The notes beneath the pieces were generated by a model. That model did not search any database. It was not told the origin of the DNA and worked only from the letters and a program-made list of their open reading frames with translations. 9,680 nt of DNA from Candidatus Sulfotelmatobacter sp. (GTDB lineage Bacteria > Acidobacteriota > Terriglobia > Terriglobales > Acidobacteriaceae): assembly GCA_030049565.1 (NCBI GenBank), contig JASIKQ010000144.1:1-9680 (forward strand), given 5' to 3'. The position numbers and the translations under genes were made by a program. Below, one piece after another: positions 1-5,238 of this stretch (positions within the stretch are counted from its first letter, which is position 1; every line of letters starts with the position of its first letter).

Positions 1-210
1 GTCCTTCGTGGTCATGAGCATCTCAATCGGCGTAGAGTTCGGTTCGGCGTCCGTTCCAGAGATATCGTGGCGCTGCAACAATTCACTTAGCGAGTGGGGT
101 TTCATACTCATCGTCTGTTCGCCCATTTGCATTCCGGGCGCATCGCCCTGTGCTGCACAAAGCACTGCTAAACAAGATACGAAGAATACGAAGCATAGAA
201 TGCGACGCAC
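1..210 (-). CDS. Exported Met/His-rich protein, partial (N-terminal 70 residues)
   Basis: This is a minus-strand frame, open from a GTG at 210 to the window edge, so its C-terminal part is missing. GTG is the only plausible start: an in-frame TGA lies two codons upstream, and a strong GGAGGTGA (minus strand, 221-214) is correctly spaced. Residues 1-20 form a classic signal peptide (MRRILCF, a hydrophobic core, then AVLCAAQ as a possible cleavage site). The next stretch is rich in Met and His (GMQMGEQTMSMKPHS), followed by a segment with SGTDAEPNSTP and MLM. I recall similar N-termini in acidobacterial hypothetical secreted proteins found with copper-related genes, but could not check this. 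The gene follows the Cys/His-rich exported protein on the same strand after about 95 nt. A periplasmic or outer-membrane metal-linked role is inference; no enzymatic function is assigned. Confidence 0.75.
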   Translation of the reverse strand, partial: MRRILCFVFFVSCLAVLCAAQGDAPGMQMGEQTMSMKPHSLSELLQRHDISGTDAEPNSTPIEMLMTTKD

Positions 211-213
211 TGC

Positions 214-221
214 TCACCTCC
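214..221 (-). promoter_or_regulatory. Shine-Dalgarno sequence fixing a GTG start
   Basis: GGAGGTGA on the minus strand, with GGAGG six bases before the GTG at 210. It overlaps the in-frame stop that excludes any earlier start. Confidence 0.75.
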
Positions 222-261
222 GTTCCCGGGTGGTAGGTCAAACGGAAACTGGGCCCCGCCT

Positions 262-275
262 CCGTGACTTCACGG
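262..275. repeat. Short inverted repeat between two exported-protein genes
   Basis: CCGTGA-CT-TCACGG, a perfect 6-bp inverted repeat with a 2-nt centre in the 95-nt gap between the two minus-strand exported-protein genes. It could be an operator half-site pair or a weak mRNA hairpin. There is no T-run, so it is not a terminator. Confidence 0.3.
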
Positions 276-305
276 GCGAAGGGACATTGAGGAGTAGTGG
301 CCGGT

Positions 306-650
306 CTAAATGCGGAGAGATACAACCGGAGGCGTTTCCGATTCGTTGGTGGGTTGAAACACAGGTTTGTTGAAAGCCCATCCAGTGGTGGGATGCACCA
401 TGGCTGGCAACGAAACATCCGGGCAACCAAACCGGGCTTGTGTTATAGAGACTGGCAACGCTGGGCTGTGTTGAAAACAGCATTCATGAGTATTCGAGGG
501 AGGGCCAGGAGTGGGCGATGTCTGCTGGCGATGGTGACATGCCGGTAAGGGGATGGTTTGATCATTTAGCGACATCAGGGGTTCGCTGCCGGCACACAGA
601 GTCGAACCTATCAGCAGACTACTCATGACCATTGAGAGAAGGCGTCTCAT
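306..650 (-). CDS. Small exported Cys/His-rich protein, putative metal-associated
   Basis: A 114-residue protein if started at the ATG at 650. A GTG at 662 would add MGTP and cannot be excluded, since neither start has a strong Shine-Dalgarno sequence. A TATGAT hexamer at 679-674 could serve as a -10 element. Residues 1-20 look like a signal peptide (MRRLLS, hydrophobic core, then STLCAGSEP). The mature part has a Cys/His cluster of the form CHH ... HECC..HSPALP at about residues 34-61, a Pro-rich body, and a C-terminus ending SLRI. From memory, small acidobacterial proteins with a CH...CC..H core and a PLRI-like tail occur near copper and heavy-metal genes. Metal binding is therefore an inference. 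Its neighbour downstream on the same strand is another exported protein, rich in Met, which supports a shared envelope function. It is not a recognised named family. Confidence 0.65.
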   Translation of the reverse strand: MRRLLSMVMSSLLIGSTLCAGSEPLMSLNDQTIPLPACHHRQQTSPTPGPPSNTHECCFQHSPALPVSITQARFGCPDVSLPAMVHPTTGWAFNKPVFQPTNESETPPVVSLRI

Positions 651-878
651 CGGTGTGCCCACGTTCAGCCTGCATCATACAACAGTGCCGAACACCTGCC
701 CGCCGGATCCTGAGCTGTCTCCCAGGTCGCCCATTGTCGAGCAGAATCAACAACGTTGGCTTCCGGCCCAAGAACGCAATGCCGGGGAGTGGCACCCTGA
801 CCTTGTTCAATCAGCAGCTTTTGTTCCGGCATGGTGAGCATGGCGTTCTAAGGAACGTATACACCTGGCCTTACGCCA
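651..878. other. Intergenic region between STAS gene and exported-protein gene
   Basis: About 228 nt between two minus-strand genes. It holds a candidate -10 (TATGAT, minus strand 679-674). It also has a minus-strand frame of 58 codons (841-665) with no ribosome binding site and no recognised motif, which I do not call as a gene. No terminator-like hairpin with a T-run was seen after the STAS gene. Confidence 0.5.
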
Positions 879-1229
879 TTACGCGGCAGATGCTCCCTCA
901 GCCGCACTCACGGAATCGAAAAAGCGAAAGAACTGCTCCACGCGTGTGACCTGCAATGCATGGCGGACACGCTCACAAACCCCCACCAGCGCCAAGTTTC
1001 GTCCATTGCGCTGGCGGGTCACGTAGGCTCCCACCAGCGCTCCGATGCCCGCCGAATCCGCGTAAGGAACGCTGCTGAAATCGATGATCAGCGACTGCGA
1101 GGTGTCGGCCCGCACCGTGGATTGAAAGGCAAACATCGTGGTTAATACCAGTGGACCGCTCAGGCGAAGAACGCGGCACCCCTCCCGGATTCCGGATTGA
1201 TCGTCAATGTGTAGGCTGTCGTGAGGCAT
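879..1229 (-). CDS. Single-domain STAS protein (anti-sigma factor antagonist-like)
   Basis: A 116-residue protein formed almost entirely by one STAS domain, the fold of SpoIIAA/RsbV anti-anti-sigma factors. The core is visible as a strand VLRLSGPLVL (residues 20-29), then SLIIDFSSVPYADSAGIGAL with D58-S59-A-G. Ser59 is at the position phosphorylated by anti-sigma kinases in this family. After it comes a VTRQRNGRNLALVGV segment. I chose the start at 1229 because the domain begins at once and a TAATAT hexamer lies 7 nt upstream. The upstream in-frame ATG (1316) would add 29 residues unlike the family. No kinase or sigma factor is adjacent, so its partner is unknown. It lies downstream of mnmG on the same strand after 170 nt, probably with its own promoter. 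Expected to be cytoplasmic and regulatory. Confidence 0.85.
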   Translation of the reverse strand: MPHDSLHIDDQSGIREGCRVLRLSGPLVLTTMFAFQSTVRADTSQSLIIDFSSVPYADSAGIGALVGAYVTRQRNGRNLALVGVCERVRHALQVTRVEQFFRFFDSVSAAEGASAA

Positions 1230-1236
1230 GCGGGAG

Positions 1237-1242
1237 ATATTA
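1237..1242 (-). promoter_or_regulatory. Candidate -10 element for the STAS gene, leaderless type
   Basis: TAATAT on the minus strand, 7 nt before the ATG at 1229, with no Shine-Dalgarno sequence between them. TTAACA further upstream is a possible -35 but with a long spacer (about 20 nt). A transcript from here would begin at or next to the start codon. Confidence 0.4.
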
Positions 1243-1399
1243 ACTCTGGCGAAATCTTGGATTGTTAACGGAAGGTTAAAATCGCTGCCCCGCCGCCCAT
1301 AGGCGGAGTCGGTCATTTGGCGTTGGTCGTTCGCCGGCGCCGTAGATTCTGGTGTCTTTCAGCCCAACCACAGCCAACTAACGACGACACGCACCGAGT

Positions 1400-3550
1400 T
1401 CAGAGCGTAGCGGCTTGTTCCCGCCGCTTTCCCTGAATTTCAATGAAGACATTGACCAGGGACACCGCCGCTGGCGTGACGCCGGGAATGCGCGAGGCCT
1501 GGGCCAGCGTGCGCGGCTGCACCTGTGTTAACTTTTCTTGCATCTCGCGCGACAAGCCGCTGACCGAGCGGTAGTCGAACCATTCTGGAATCGAGCGTTG
1601 CTCGGCTTTCTTCAGCCGCTCCATGGCACGCTGTTGTTGCAGCAAGTAGCCTTCGTATTTGATTTCGGTTTCGACCGACTTGAATTCGTGGCGCACTTCG
1701 GAAGAAAGCCTAACCGCAGAGGACCCTTCGGCTTTGCTCAGGGCACGGGCAGCGGCGACAGAGCAATCCTCATGCGCAAAGAAACCGGGCGCGAACTGCT
1801 TCAAGATCGGAACCAGGTGCTCGATTGTGATTTCAGGGCTCTTGAGCAGTTGCGCGCAGGTTTGGCCGGTCGCCGAAGCCAGCTCGTAGCCTGGTTCGGT
1901 TGCGCCGCCAGCGAAAGCGGATTCCTCGTCACTTCGCTCCTCGGAATGACAGGAGGTGGACTCTTCCAAATGACAACGCCGACTGGCATGGGCCGCAATC
2001 TGATTCAGCATCTCAGCCGTCAGCTTCGTGCGCTCCAACAGTTTTTTGAGGCTCTCCCGGCGTTCCTGCTTCTCTTGAAAACCCTTCCACGCTTCGTCGG
2101 AGATTAACCCCACTCGGCGCCCATACGGAGTGAGCCGTCGATCGGCATTGTCGATGCGGAGATGCAGACGGAACTCCGCTCGCGAGGTGAACATTCGGTA
2201 AGGTTCGTTGGTTCCCTTCGAGATCAGATCGTCGATCAGAATCGCCGTGTAGGCCTCGGTGCGGTCGAGAATCAGCGGTTCCTTCCGTTTCACCTGCAAC
2301 CCGGCGTTGATGCCCGCCATTAACCCCTGGCAAGCGGCTTCTTCGTAACCCGAAGTACCATTGATTTGGCCCGCAAGGAAAAGTCCGGCAATCTTCTTTG
2401 TTTCCAATGTGCGATTGAGTTCAGTCGGATCGATCGAATCATATTCGATGGCGTATCCCGGCCGCAGCATTTCGGCATCTTCCAGTCCTGGAATCGATTT
2501 CAAAATTGCCAGCTGCACTTCCACCGGCAGCGATGTGCTCATGCCGTTGACATAGATCTCGTGCGTGTTTAGGCCTTCGGGCTCGAGATAAAGCTGATGG
2601 GTTTCTTTATCGGGAAACTTGACGATCTTGTCTTCAATCGAAGGACAATAGCGCGGCCCGATCGAGCGAATCTGCCCACTGTACATCGGCGAGCGGTGAA
2701 CATTTTCGCGAATGATGCGGTGGGTTTCAGCCGTTGTCCATGCGATGTAGCAGGGAGTTTGCGAATCGTGCTGCGCAACACGCTTCGTGCGAAAGCTGAA
2801 TGGCGTGGGATCGTCATCTCCGGGTTGCACGGGAAAACGCGACCAGTCGATGGTGCGCCCATCCAGTCGCGGTGGCGTGCCGGTCTTCAGCCGGCAGCCG
2901 CGCAGGCCAAGCTTCTTCAGTGCTTCGCCAAGCAGGACAGCATTCGGCTCCCCCGACCGTCCTGCCGGATACTGCTGCTCGCCGCAATGAATCAGCCCGT
3001 TGAGAAACGTCCCCGTCGTGATGATCACAGCCGCTGCGCCAACCGTACGGCCGTCGCGCAGCTTAACTCCGAGCACGCGTTGGCCAGATTGAGATCCCTT
3101 CGCCATACGGCTCAGGGCAAGCTCTTCGCTTCGCTCAGGATGGCGGAATTGATCGTTTTCAACGATCAATTCCGCCACTTCCGCCTGCTTGATCTTCAAA
3201 CTCGCCTGCGACTCCAGCACCTCGCGCATTTTCAGCCGATAGGCCTGCTTGTCGCACTGCGCCCGCGGCGACCAGACTGCCGGGCCGCGCGAAGTATTGA
3301 GCAGGCGAAATTGAATACCCACGGCGTCCGTGATCTCGCCCATGATCCCTCCAAGGGCATCGACTTCGCGCACTAGATGCCCCTTGGCAATCCCTCCAAT
3401 CGCCGGATTGCACGACATTTGGGCGATCAAATCGACGTTGAGGGTATAAAGTGCGGTCTTCAAACCGATGCGGGCGGCTGCCATCGCCGCTTCACATCCA
3501 GCGTGGCCGGCCCCCACCACAACAACATCAAATTGTTCCGTAAACTGCAT
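1400..3550 (-). CDS. mnmG: tRNA U34 carboxymethylaminomethyl-modifying enzyme MnmG (GidA), with internal repeat insertions
   Basis: MnmG is the FAD- and NADH-dependent partner of MnmE. Together they install the carboxymethylaminomethyl group on wobble U34 of certain tRNAs in the cytoplasm. Visible hallmarks are the N-terminal FAD motif [10 protein letters not shown] (13-22), [20 protein letters not shown] (45-64), [12 protein letters not shown] (224-235), [15 protein letters not shown] (298-312), [13 protein letters not shown] (394-406), [14 protein letters not shown] (449-462) and the C-terminal DYRSVSGLS ... PGVTPAA used for MnmE and tRNA contact. Cys47 and Cys302 match the two conserved cysteines of the E. 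coli enzyme. At 716 residues it is far longer than E. coli MnmG (629). Most of the excess lies in blocks at about residues 134-157, 526-553 and 597-616 that look like translated dispersed repeats. Every conserved block is intact and the frame is open, so the gene is probably functional. The start at 3550 fits the family N-terminus ([12 protein letters not shown]). Confidence 0.96.
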   Translation of the reverse strand: MQFTEQFDVVVVGAGHAGCEAAMAAARIGLKTALYTLNVDLIAQMSCNPAIGGIAKGHLVREVDALGGIMGEITDAVGIQFRLLNTSRGPAVWSPRAQCDKQAYRLKMREVLESQASLKIKQAEVAELIVENDQFRHPERSEELALSRMAKGSQSGQRVLGVKLRDGRTVGAAAVIITTGTFLNGLIHCGEQQYPAGRSGEPNAVLLGEALKKLGLRGCRLKTGTPPRLDGRTIDWSRFPVQPGDDDPTPFSFRTKRVAQHDSQTPCYIAWTTAETHRIIRENVHRSPMYSGQIRSIGPRYCPSIEDKIVKFPDKETHQLYLEPEGLNTHEIYVNGMSTSLPVEVQLAILKSIPGLEDAEMLRPGYAIEYDSIDPTELNRTLETKKIAGLFLAGQINGTSGYEEAACQGLMAGINAGLQVKRKEPLILDRTEAYTAILIDDLISKGTNEPYRMFTSRAEFRLHLRIDNADRRLTPYGRRVGLISDEAWKGFQEKQERRESLKKLLERTKLTAEMLNQIAAHASRRCHLEESTSCHSEERSDEESAFAGGATEPGYELASATGQTCAQLLKSPEITIEHLVPILKQFAPGFFAHEDCSVAAARALSKAEGSSAVRLSSEVRHEFKSVETEIKYEGYLLQQQRAMERLKKAEQRSIPEWFDYRSVSGLSREMQEKLTQVQPRTLAQASRIPGVTPAAVSLVNVFIEIQGKRREQAATL
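1718..1750 (-). repeat. REP-like repeat inserted in mnmG, copy 3
   Basis: On the plus strand 1724-1743 reads CCCTTCGGCTTTGCTCAGGG, an imperfect palindrome closely matching part of copy 1 (CCCTTCGCCATACGGCTCAGGG at 3096-3117). It encodes [11 protein letters not shown] (about residues 601-611), in a region where this MnmG has roughly 26 more residues between FAP and IKYEGY than E. coli MnmG as I recall it. The exact insertion borders are uncertain. Confidence 0.55.
1892..1975 (-). repeat. REP-like repeat inserted in mnmG, copy 2
   Basis: The core on the plus strand (1921-1947) starts ATTCC and ends GGAAT with a GC-rich middle, an imperfect palindrome. A truncated second half follows (TGACAGGAGG ... 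CCAAATGACA). It is translated as CHLEESTS then [13 protein letters not shown] (residues 526-546), peptides typical of a dispersed intergenic repeat read through in frame. Neither the sequence nor the length is expected between AEMLNQIA and [10 protein letters not shown] in MnmG. Confidence 0.7.
3080..3151 (-). repeat. REP-like repeat inserted in mnmG, copy 1
   Basis: 72 nt (24 codons, residues 134-157) with no counterpart in E. coli MnmG, where LIVEND runs directly into RVVG; here LIVEND and RVLG are separated by this block. On the plus strand it contains two related half-units, CCCTTCGCCATACGGCTCAGGG (3096-3117) and CTCTTCGCTTCGCTCAGGATG (3122-3142), each with a TTCGC...CTCAGG core. On the minus strand it gives [17 protein letters not shown], again the typical translation of a dispersed repeat. 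Confidence 0.75.
3141..3177. repeat. Perfect 17-bp inverted repeat inside mnmG
   Basis: Arms at 3141-3157 (TGGCGGAATTGATCGTT) and 3161-3177 (AACGATCAATTCCGCCA) are exact reverse complements around a 3-nt loop TTC. The right arm encodes conserved mnmG sequence (AELIVEN, residues 126-132). The left arm lies at the edge of repeat copy 1 and encodes DQFRH. In mRNA this would be a very stable hairpin in the middle of the coding region. Confidence 0.95.
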
Positions 3551-3785
3551 AATTGCTCGTGAAGCAGCTCTACTCGTTACGCTCGGATTTAGAGGTGAAG
3601 CTCAGGCCGCGGCACGCAGGCGGCTGAGCGCGGTCCGAGCTGCAGTACGCCAACTTGCGCCCCAAACTGCGTTGAGTAAGAACTCACGCAACCCCGCAAC
3701 AGCGGTCTGGCCTTTTATTCTAACAACTTAGATGGTTCCCCGCAGGCACGCCCATGCCCGGCACCCACCCGTGTGATGGCAGCAC
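3551..3785. other. Intergenic region between divergent mnmG and CADD-like gene
   Basis: No gene is supported here. On the minus strand a TAGAAT hexamer (3722-3717) could be a distant -10 for mnmG, about 167 nt from its ATG, but no good -35 is present. The rest is GC-rich and shows no recognised motif. The ribosome binding site of mnmG itself is weak (GAG only). Confidence 0.4.
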
Positions 3786-3814
3786 TTGCTCCGGCATCAG
3801 CCTCACTTTATAGT
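3786..3814 (+). promoter_or_regulatory. Candidate sigma-70 type promoter for the CADD-like gene
   Basis: TTGCTC (3786-3791), a 17-nt spacer, then TATAGT (3809-3814). This would start transcription near 3821 and leave a leader of about 29 nt containing AGGAG (3839-3843) before the ATG at 3850. Confidence 0.45.
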
Positions 3815-3849
3815 GATGTGTCGTACTTTAGAACCCCCAGGAGACTGCC

Positions 3850-4551
3850 ATGAACACCACCCAGTTTTTTGACCAACTGGAGGCCTCGATCGCCAAGTAC
3901 GATTTGCTGTGCCATCCATTTTACCGGGCGTGGGCGGCGGGCGAGTTGACCCGTGACGACCTGCGCGAATATGCCCGCCATTATTATCATCATGTGGAAG
4001 CCTTTCCCTCGTATTTGGCCGAGCTTGCCCTGCGCCTGAACGAGGGCGACTTACGCCGCGCCGTGCTGGCCAATATGTGCGACGAAAAGGGCCTTTCTCA
4101 GACAACAGATAGGGAAAGCGTTCCCCACTCCGAGCTGTGGCTTGATTTCGCCGAAGGCATGGGAGCCCGACGCGATATGCGCTGGCATCTGCCTGTGGCG
4201 GAAGTGGCGGAGCTCATTCGACACTTCCACACCATCGCCAGCGAAGGCACGCCTGAAGAAGCGCTGGCCGCATTTTACGTCTACGAGTCTCAGGTGCCGC
4301 GTATCGCGCAGGAAAAAGAGCGCGGCCTGCGCGAACTCTACGGCGCCGACGATAAGACCTGCGGCTACTTCGCCCTGCATGCTACCGCCGACGTTTACCA
4401 TTCTGACGTCTGGCGTAAGCAACTCGAGAAGCGGGTAGCGAAGGATACCGAGGCGGCCTACAGAGCTTTGCAGGCAGCCGAGAACACTGCCAAAATGCTC
4501 TGGCACGCGCTCGATGGCATCGAAGCCGCGAGAATGGAGTACGCGGCATAA
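3850..4551 (+). CDS. CADD/PqqC-like diiron protein, probable self-sacrificing p-aminobenzoate synthase
   Basis: This 233-residue all-helical protein of the TenA/PqqC-like superfamily is closest, by motif and length, to Chlamydia CADD (about 231 residues). CADD is a non-heme dimetal oxygenase that makes p-aminobenzoate for folate from one of its own tyrosines, with a lysine giving the amino group. The ligand set is visible: E79, H93, E146 (in YVYESQVPRIA), and H177-x3-D181-x2-H184 in FALHATADVYH. The sacrificial Tyr27 of CADD matches Y25 in CHPFYRAW, and Lys152 matches K156 in RIAQEKERGL, ten residues after the ligand E146 as in CADD. The loop between E79 and H93 is 7 residues longer than in CADD. 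The start is fixed by AGGAG six bases upstream. The gene stands alone, divergent from mnmG, with no folate gene beside it. A generic PqqC/TenA-like role is the alternative. Confidence 0.85.
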   Translation: MNTTQFFDQLEASIAKYDLLCHPFYRAWAAGELTRDDLREYARHYYHHVEAFPSYLAELALRLNEGDLRRAVLANMCDEKGLSQTTDRESVPHSELWLDFAEGMGARRDMRWHLPVAEVAELIRHFHTIASEGTPEEALAAFYVYESQVPRIAQEKERGLRELYGADDKTCGYFALHATADVYHSDVWRKQLEKRVAKDTEAAYRALQAAENTAKMLWHALDGIEAARMEYAA

Positions 4552-4564
4552 CCAGGCGCCTGGT
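4551..4564. repeat. Perfect 14-nt palindrome at the end of the CADD-like gene
   Basis: ACCAGGCGCCTGGT begins on the last base of the stop codon. There is no loop excess and no T-run, so it is a poor intrinsic terminator. It may be a cruciform, a transcript-end hairpin, or chance. Confidence 0.5.
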
Positions 4565-4645
4565 CCGCAGGATACGAAGGCCGAGGATCGGGCGGTGTAG
4601 CTGCACTTGGTTAGCGAATGCGTTGATGCAATAAGGGGAAAAGCG

Positions 4646-5011
4646 ATGGCGACGAGTTATGCCGGTAGCGGGCGGATGGTGGCCCACAATATGGTCACAA
4701 CCCAGTTCGAGATTGACGGCTTTCGCGTCGCGCGCACGTTGGGAGTCGTGCGTGGCATCGTGGTGCGCTCGCGCTCAATCTTCGGCACCATCGGCGCCGG
4801 ATTGCAGACGCTGGTCGGAGGTAACATCACTTTGCTCACCAACTTGTGCGAAAAAACCCGTGCCGAGGCATTCGACCTGATGCTGCAACACGCGGCCGAA
4901 CTTGGAGGAAATGCTGTGGTCGGCGCCCGCTACGACGCGACCGAAATAATGCAGGGCGTCACCGAGGTGCTGGCGTACGGAACGGCCGTGTACGTTGAGC
5001 CAGTGAAGTGA
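4646..5011 (+). CDS. YbjQ/UPF0145 family protein
   Basis: A 121-residue protein of the YbjQ (UPF0145, 'heavy-metal-binding' PF01906) family. Visible family features are a strand-turn segment [22 protein letters not shown] (residues 33-54), the glycines of TLVGGN (55-60), a helix [20 protein letters not shown] (69-88), then [13 protein letters not shown] and a closing YGTAVYV strand. Family members form small pentamer-like oligomers of unknown role; the metal-binding label is weakly supported. The ATG at 4646 has AAGGGG at 4633-4638 with good spacing. The longer frame from a TTG at 4607 lacks such a site. It lies 94 nt after the CADD-like gene on the same strand and is followed by a terminator-like hairpin, so the two could be co-transcribed. 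Compared with E. coli YbjQ (about 107 residues) it has roughly 14 extra N-terminal residues. Probably cytoplasmic. Confidence 0.85.
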   Translation: MATSYAGSGRMVAHNMVTTQFEIDGFRVARTLGVVRGIVVRSRSIFGTIGAGLQTLVGGNITLLTNLCEKTRAEAFDLMLQHAAELGGNAVVGARYDATEIMQGVTEVLAYGTAVYVEPVK

Positions 5012-5076
5012 GCCGACAAACTCCATCAAGAGAACACCGCTAGTTCAAGGACGGATTCGAAAACCTATCACCTCGC

Positions 5077-5097
5077 CCGCCGCTCGGCGGCTTTTCT
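5077..5097 (+). terminator. Probable intrinsic terminator after the YbjQ-family gene
   Basis: The GC stem CCGCC (5077-5081), loop GCTC and GGCGG (5086-5090) are followed at once by CTTTTCT. It lies 66 nt past the YbjQ-family stop codon and before bshC. Confidence 0.55.
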
Positions 5098-5171
5098 GTC
5101 TTTGGCGAATTCCTCAGGACGTGGTTGTTCTGCATCCTGCGCTGGTTTGCGGCATCTGAAGTAGGGCGCCG

Positions 5172-5177
5172 TAGAAT
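5172..5177 (+). promoter_or_regulatory. Candidate -10 element for bshC
   Basis: TAGAAT, about 60 nt before the bshC start and after the probable terminator. TTGCGG (5147-5152) is the nearest -35-like hexamer, but its 19-nt spacer makes the promoter call weak. Confidence 0.25.
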
Positions 5178-5224
5178 CACCATAGATGATTTTTTTCGTC
5201 CAATGCGGTGTAGAGAAGCATCCT

Positions 5225-5230
5225 GAGGAG
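5225..5230 (+). promoter_or_regulatory. Shine-Dalgarno sequence deciding the bshC start
   Basis: GAGGAG ends at 5230. It overlaps an in-frame GTG at 5230 and is too close to the TTG at 5233, but is 8 nt before the GTG at 5239, which is therefore preferred. Confidence 0.6.
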
Positions 5231-5238
5231 TGTTGCCG

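Noticed and set aside
665..841. Minus-strand 58-codon frame between the STAS and exported-protein genes
   Set aside because: No ribosome binding site, no recognised motif or signal peptide, and it fills what looks like a normal promoter-bearing gap. It could be a decayed fragment, but nothing supports a gene call.
1230..1316. N-terminal extension of the STAS protein from the ATG at 1316
   Set aside because: The 29 extra residues do not resemble the STAS family and include the TTAACA/TAATAT promoter-like sequence; the start at 1229 explains the domain better.
1892..3151. An intein or group I/II intron as the cause of the extra mnmG sequence
   Set aside because: The blocks are tens of bases long, lack splicing motifs and are simple palindromic repeats, so splicing elements do not explain them.
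2597..3376. Long plus-strand open frame (259 codons) opposite mnmG
   Set aside because: It is a shadow of mnmG: no start signal, no recognisable domain, and composition typical of antisense to a GC-rich gene.
4551..4564. Intrinsic terminator after the CADD-like gene
   Set aside because: The palindrome has no T-run after it and would form a hairpin with almost no loop.
5217..5229. GCATCCTGAGGAG upstream of bshC as a further copy of the mnmG repeat
   Set aside because: Only CATCCTGAG matches the repeat; the rest is the Shine-Dalgarno sequence. Too short to call a repeat copy.
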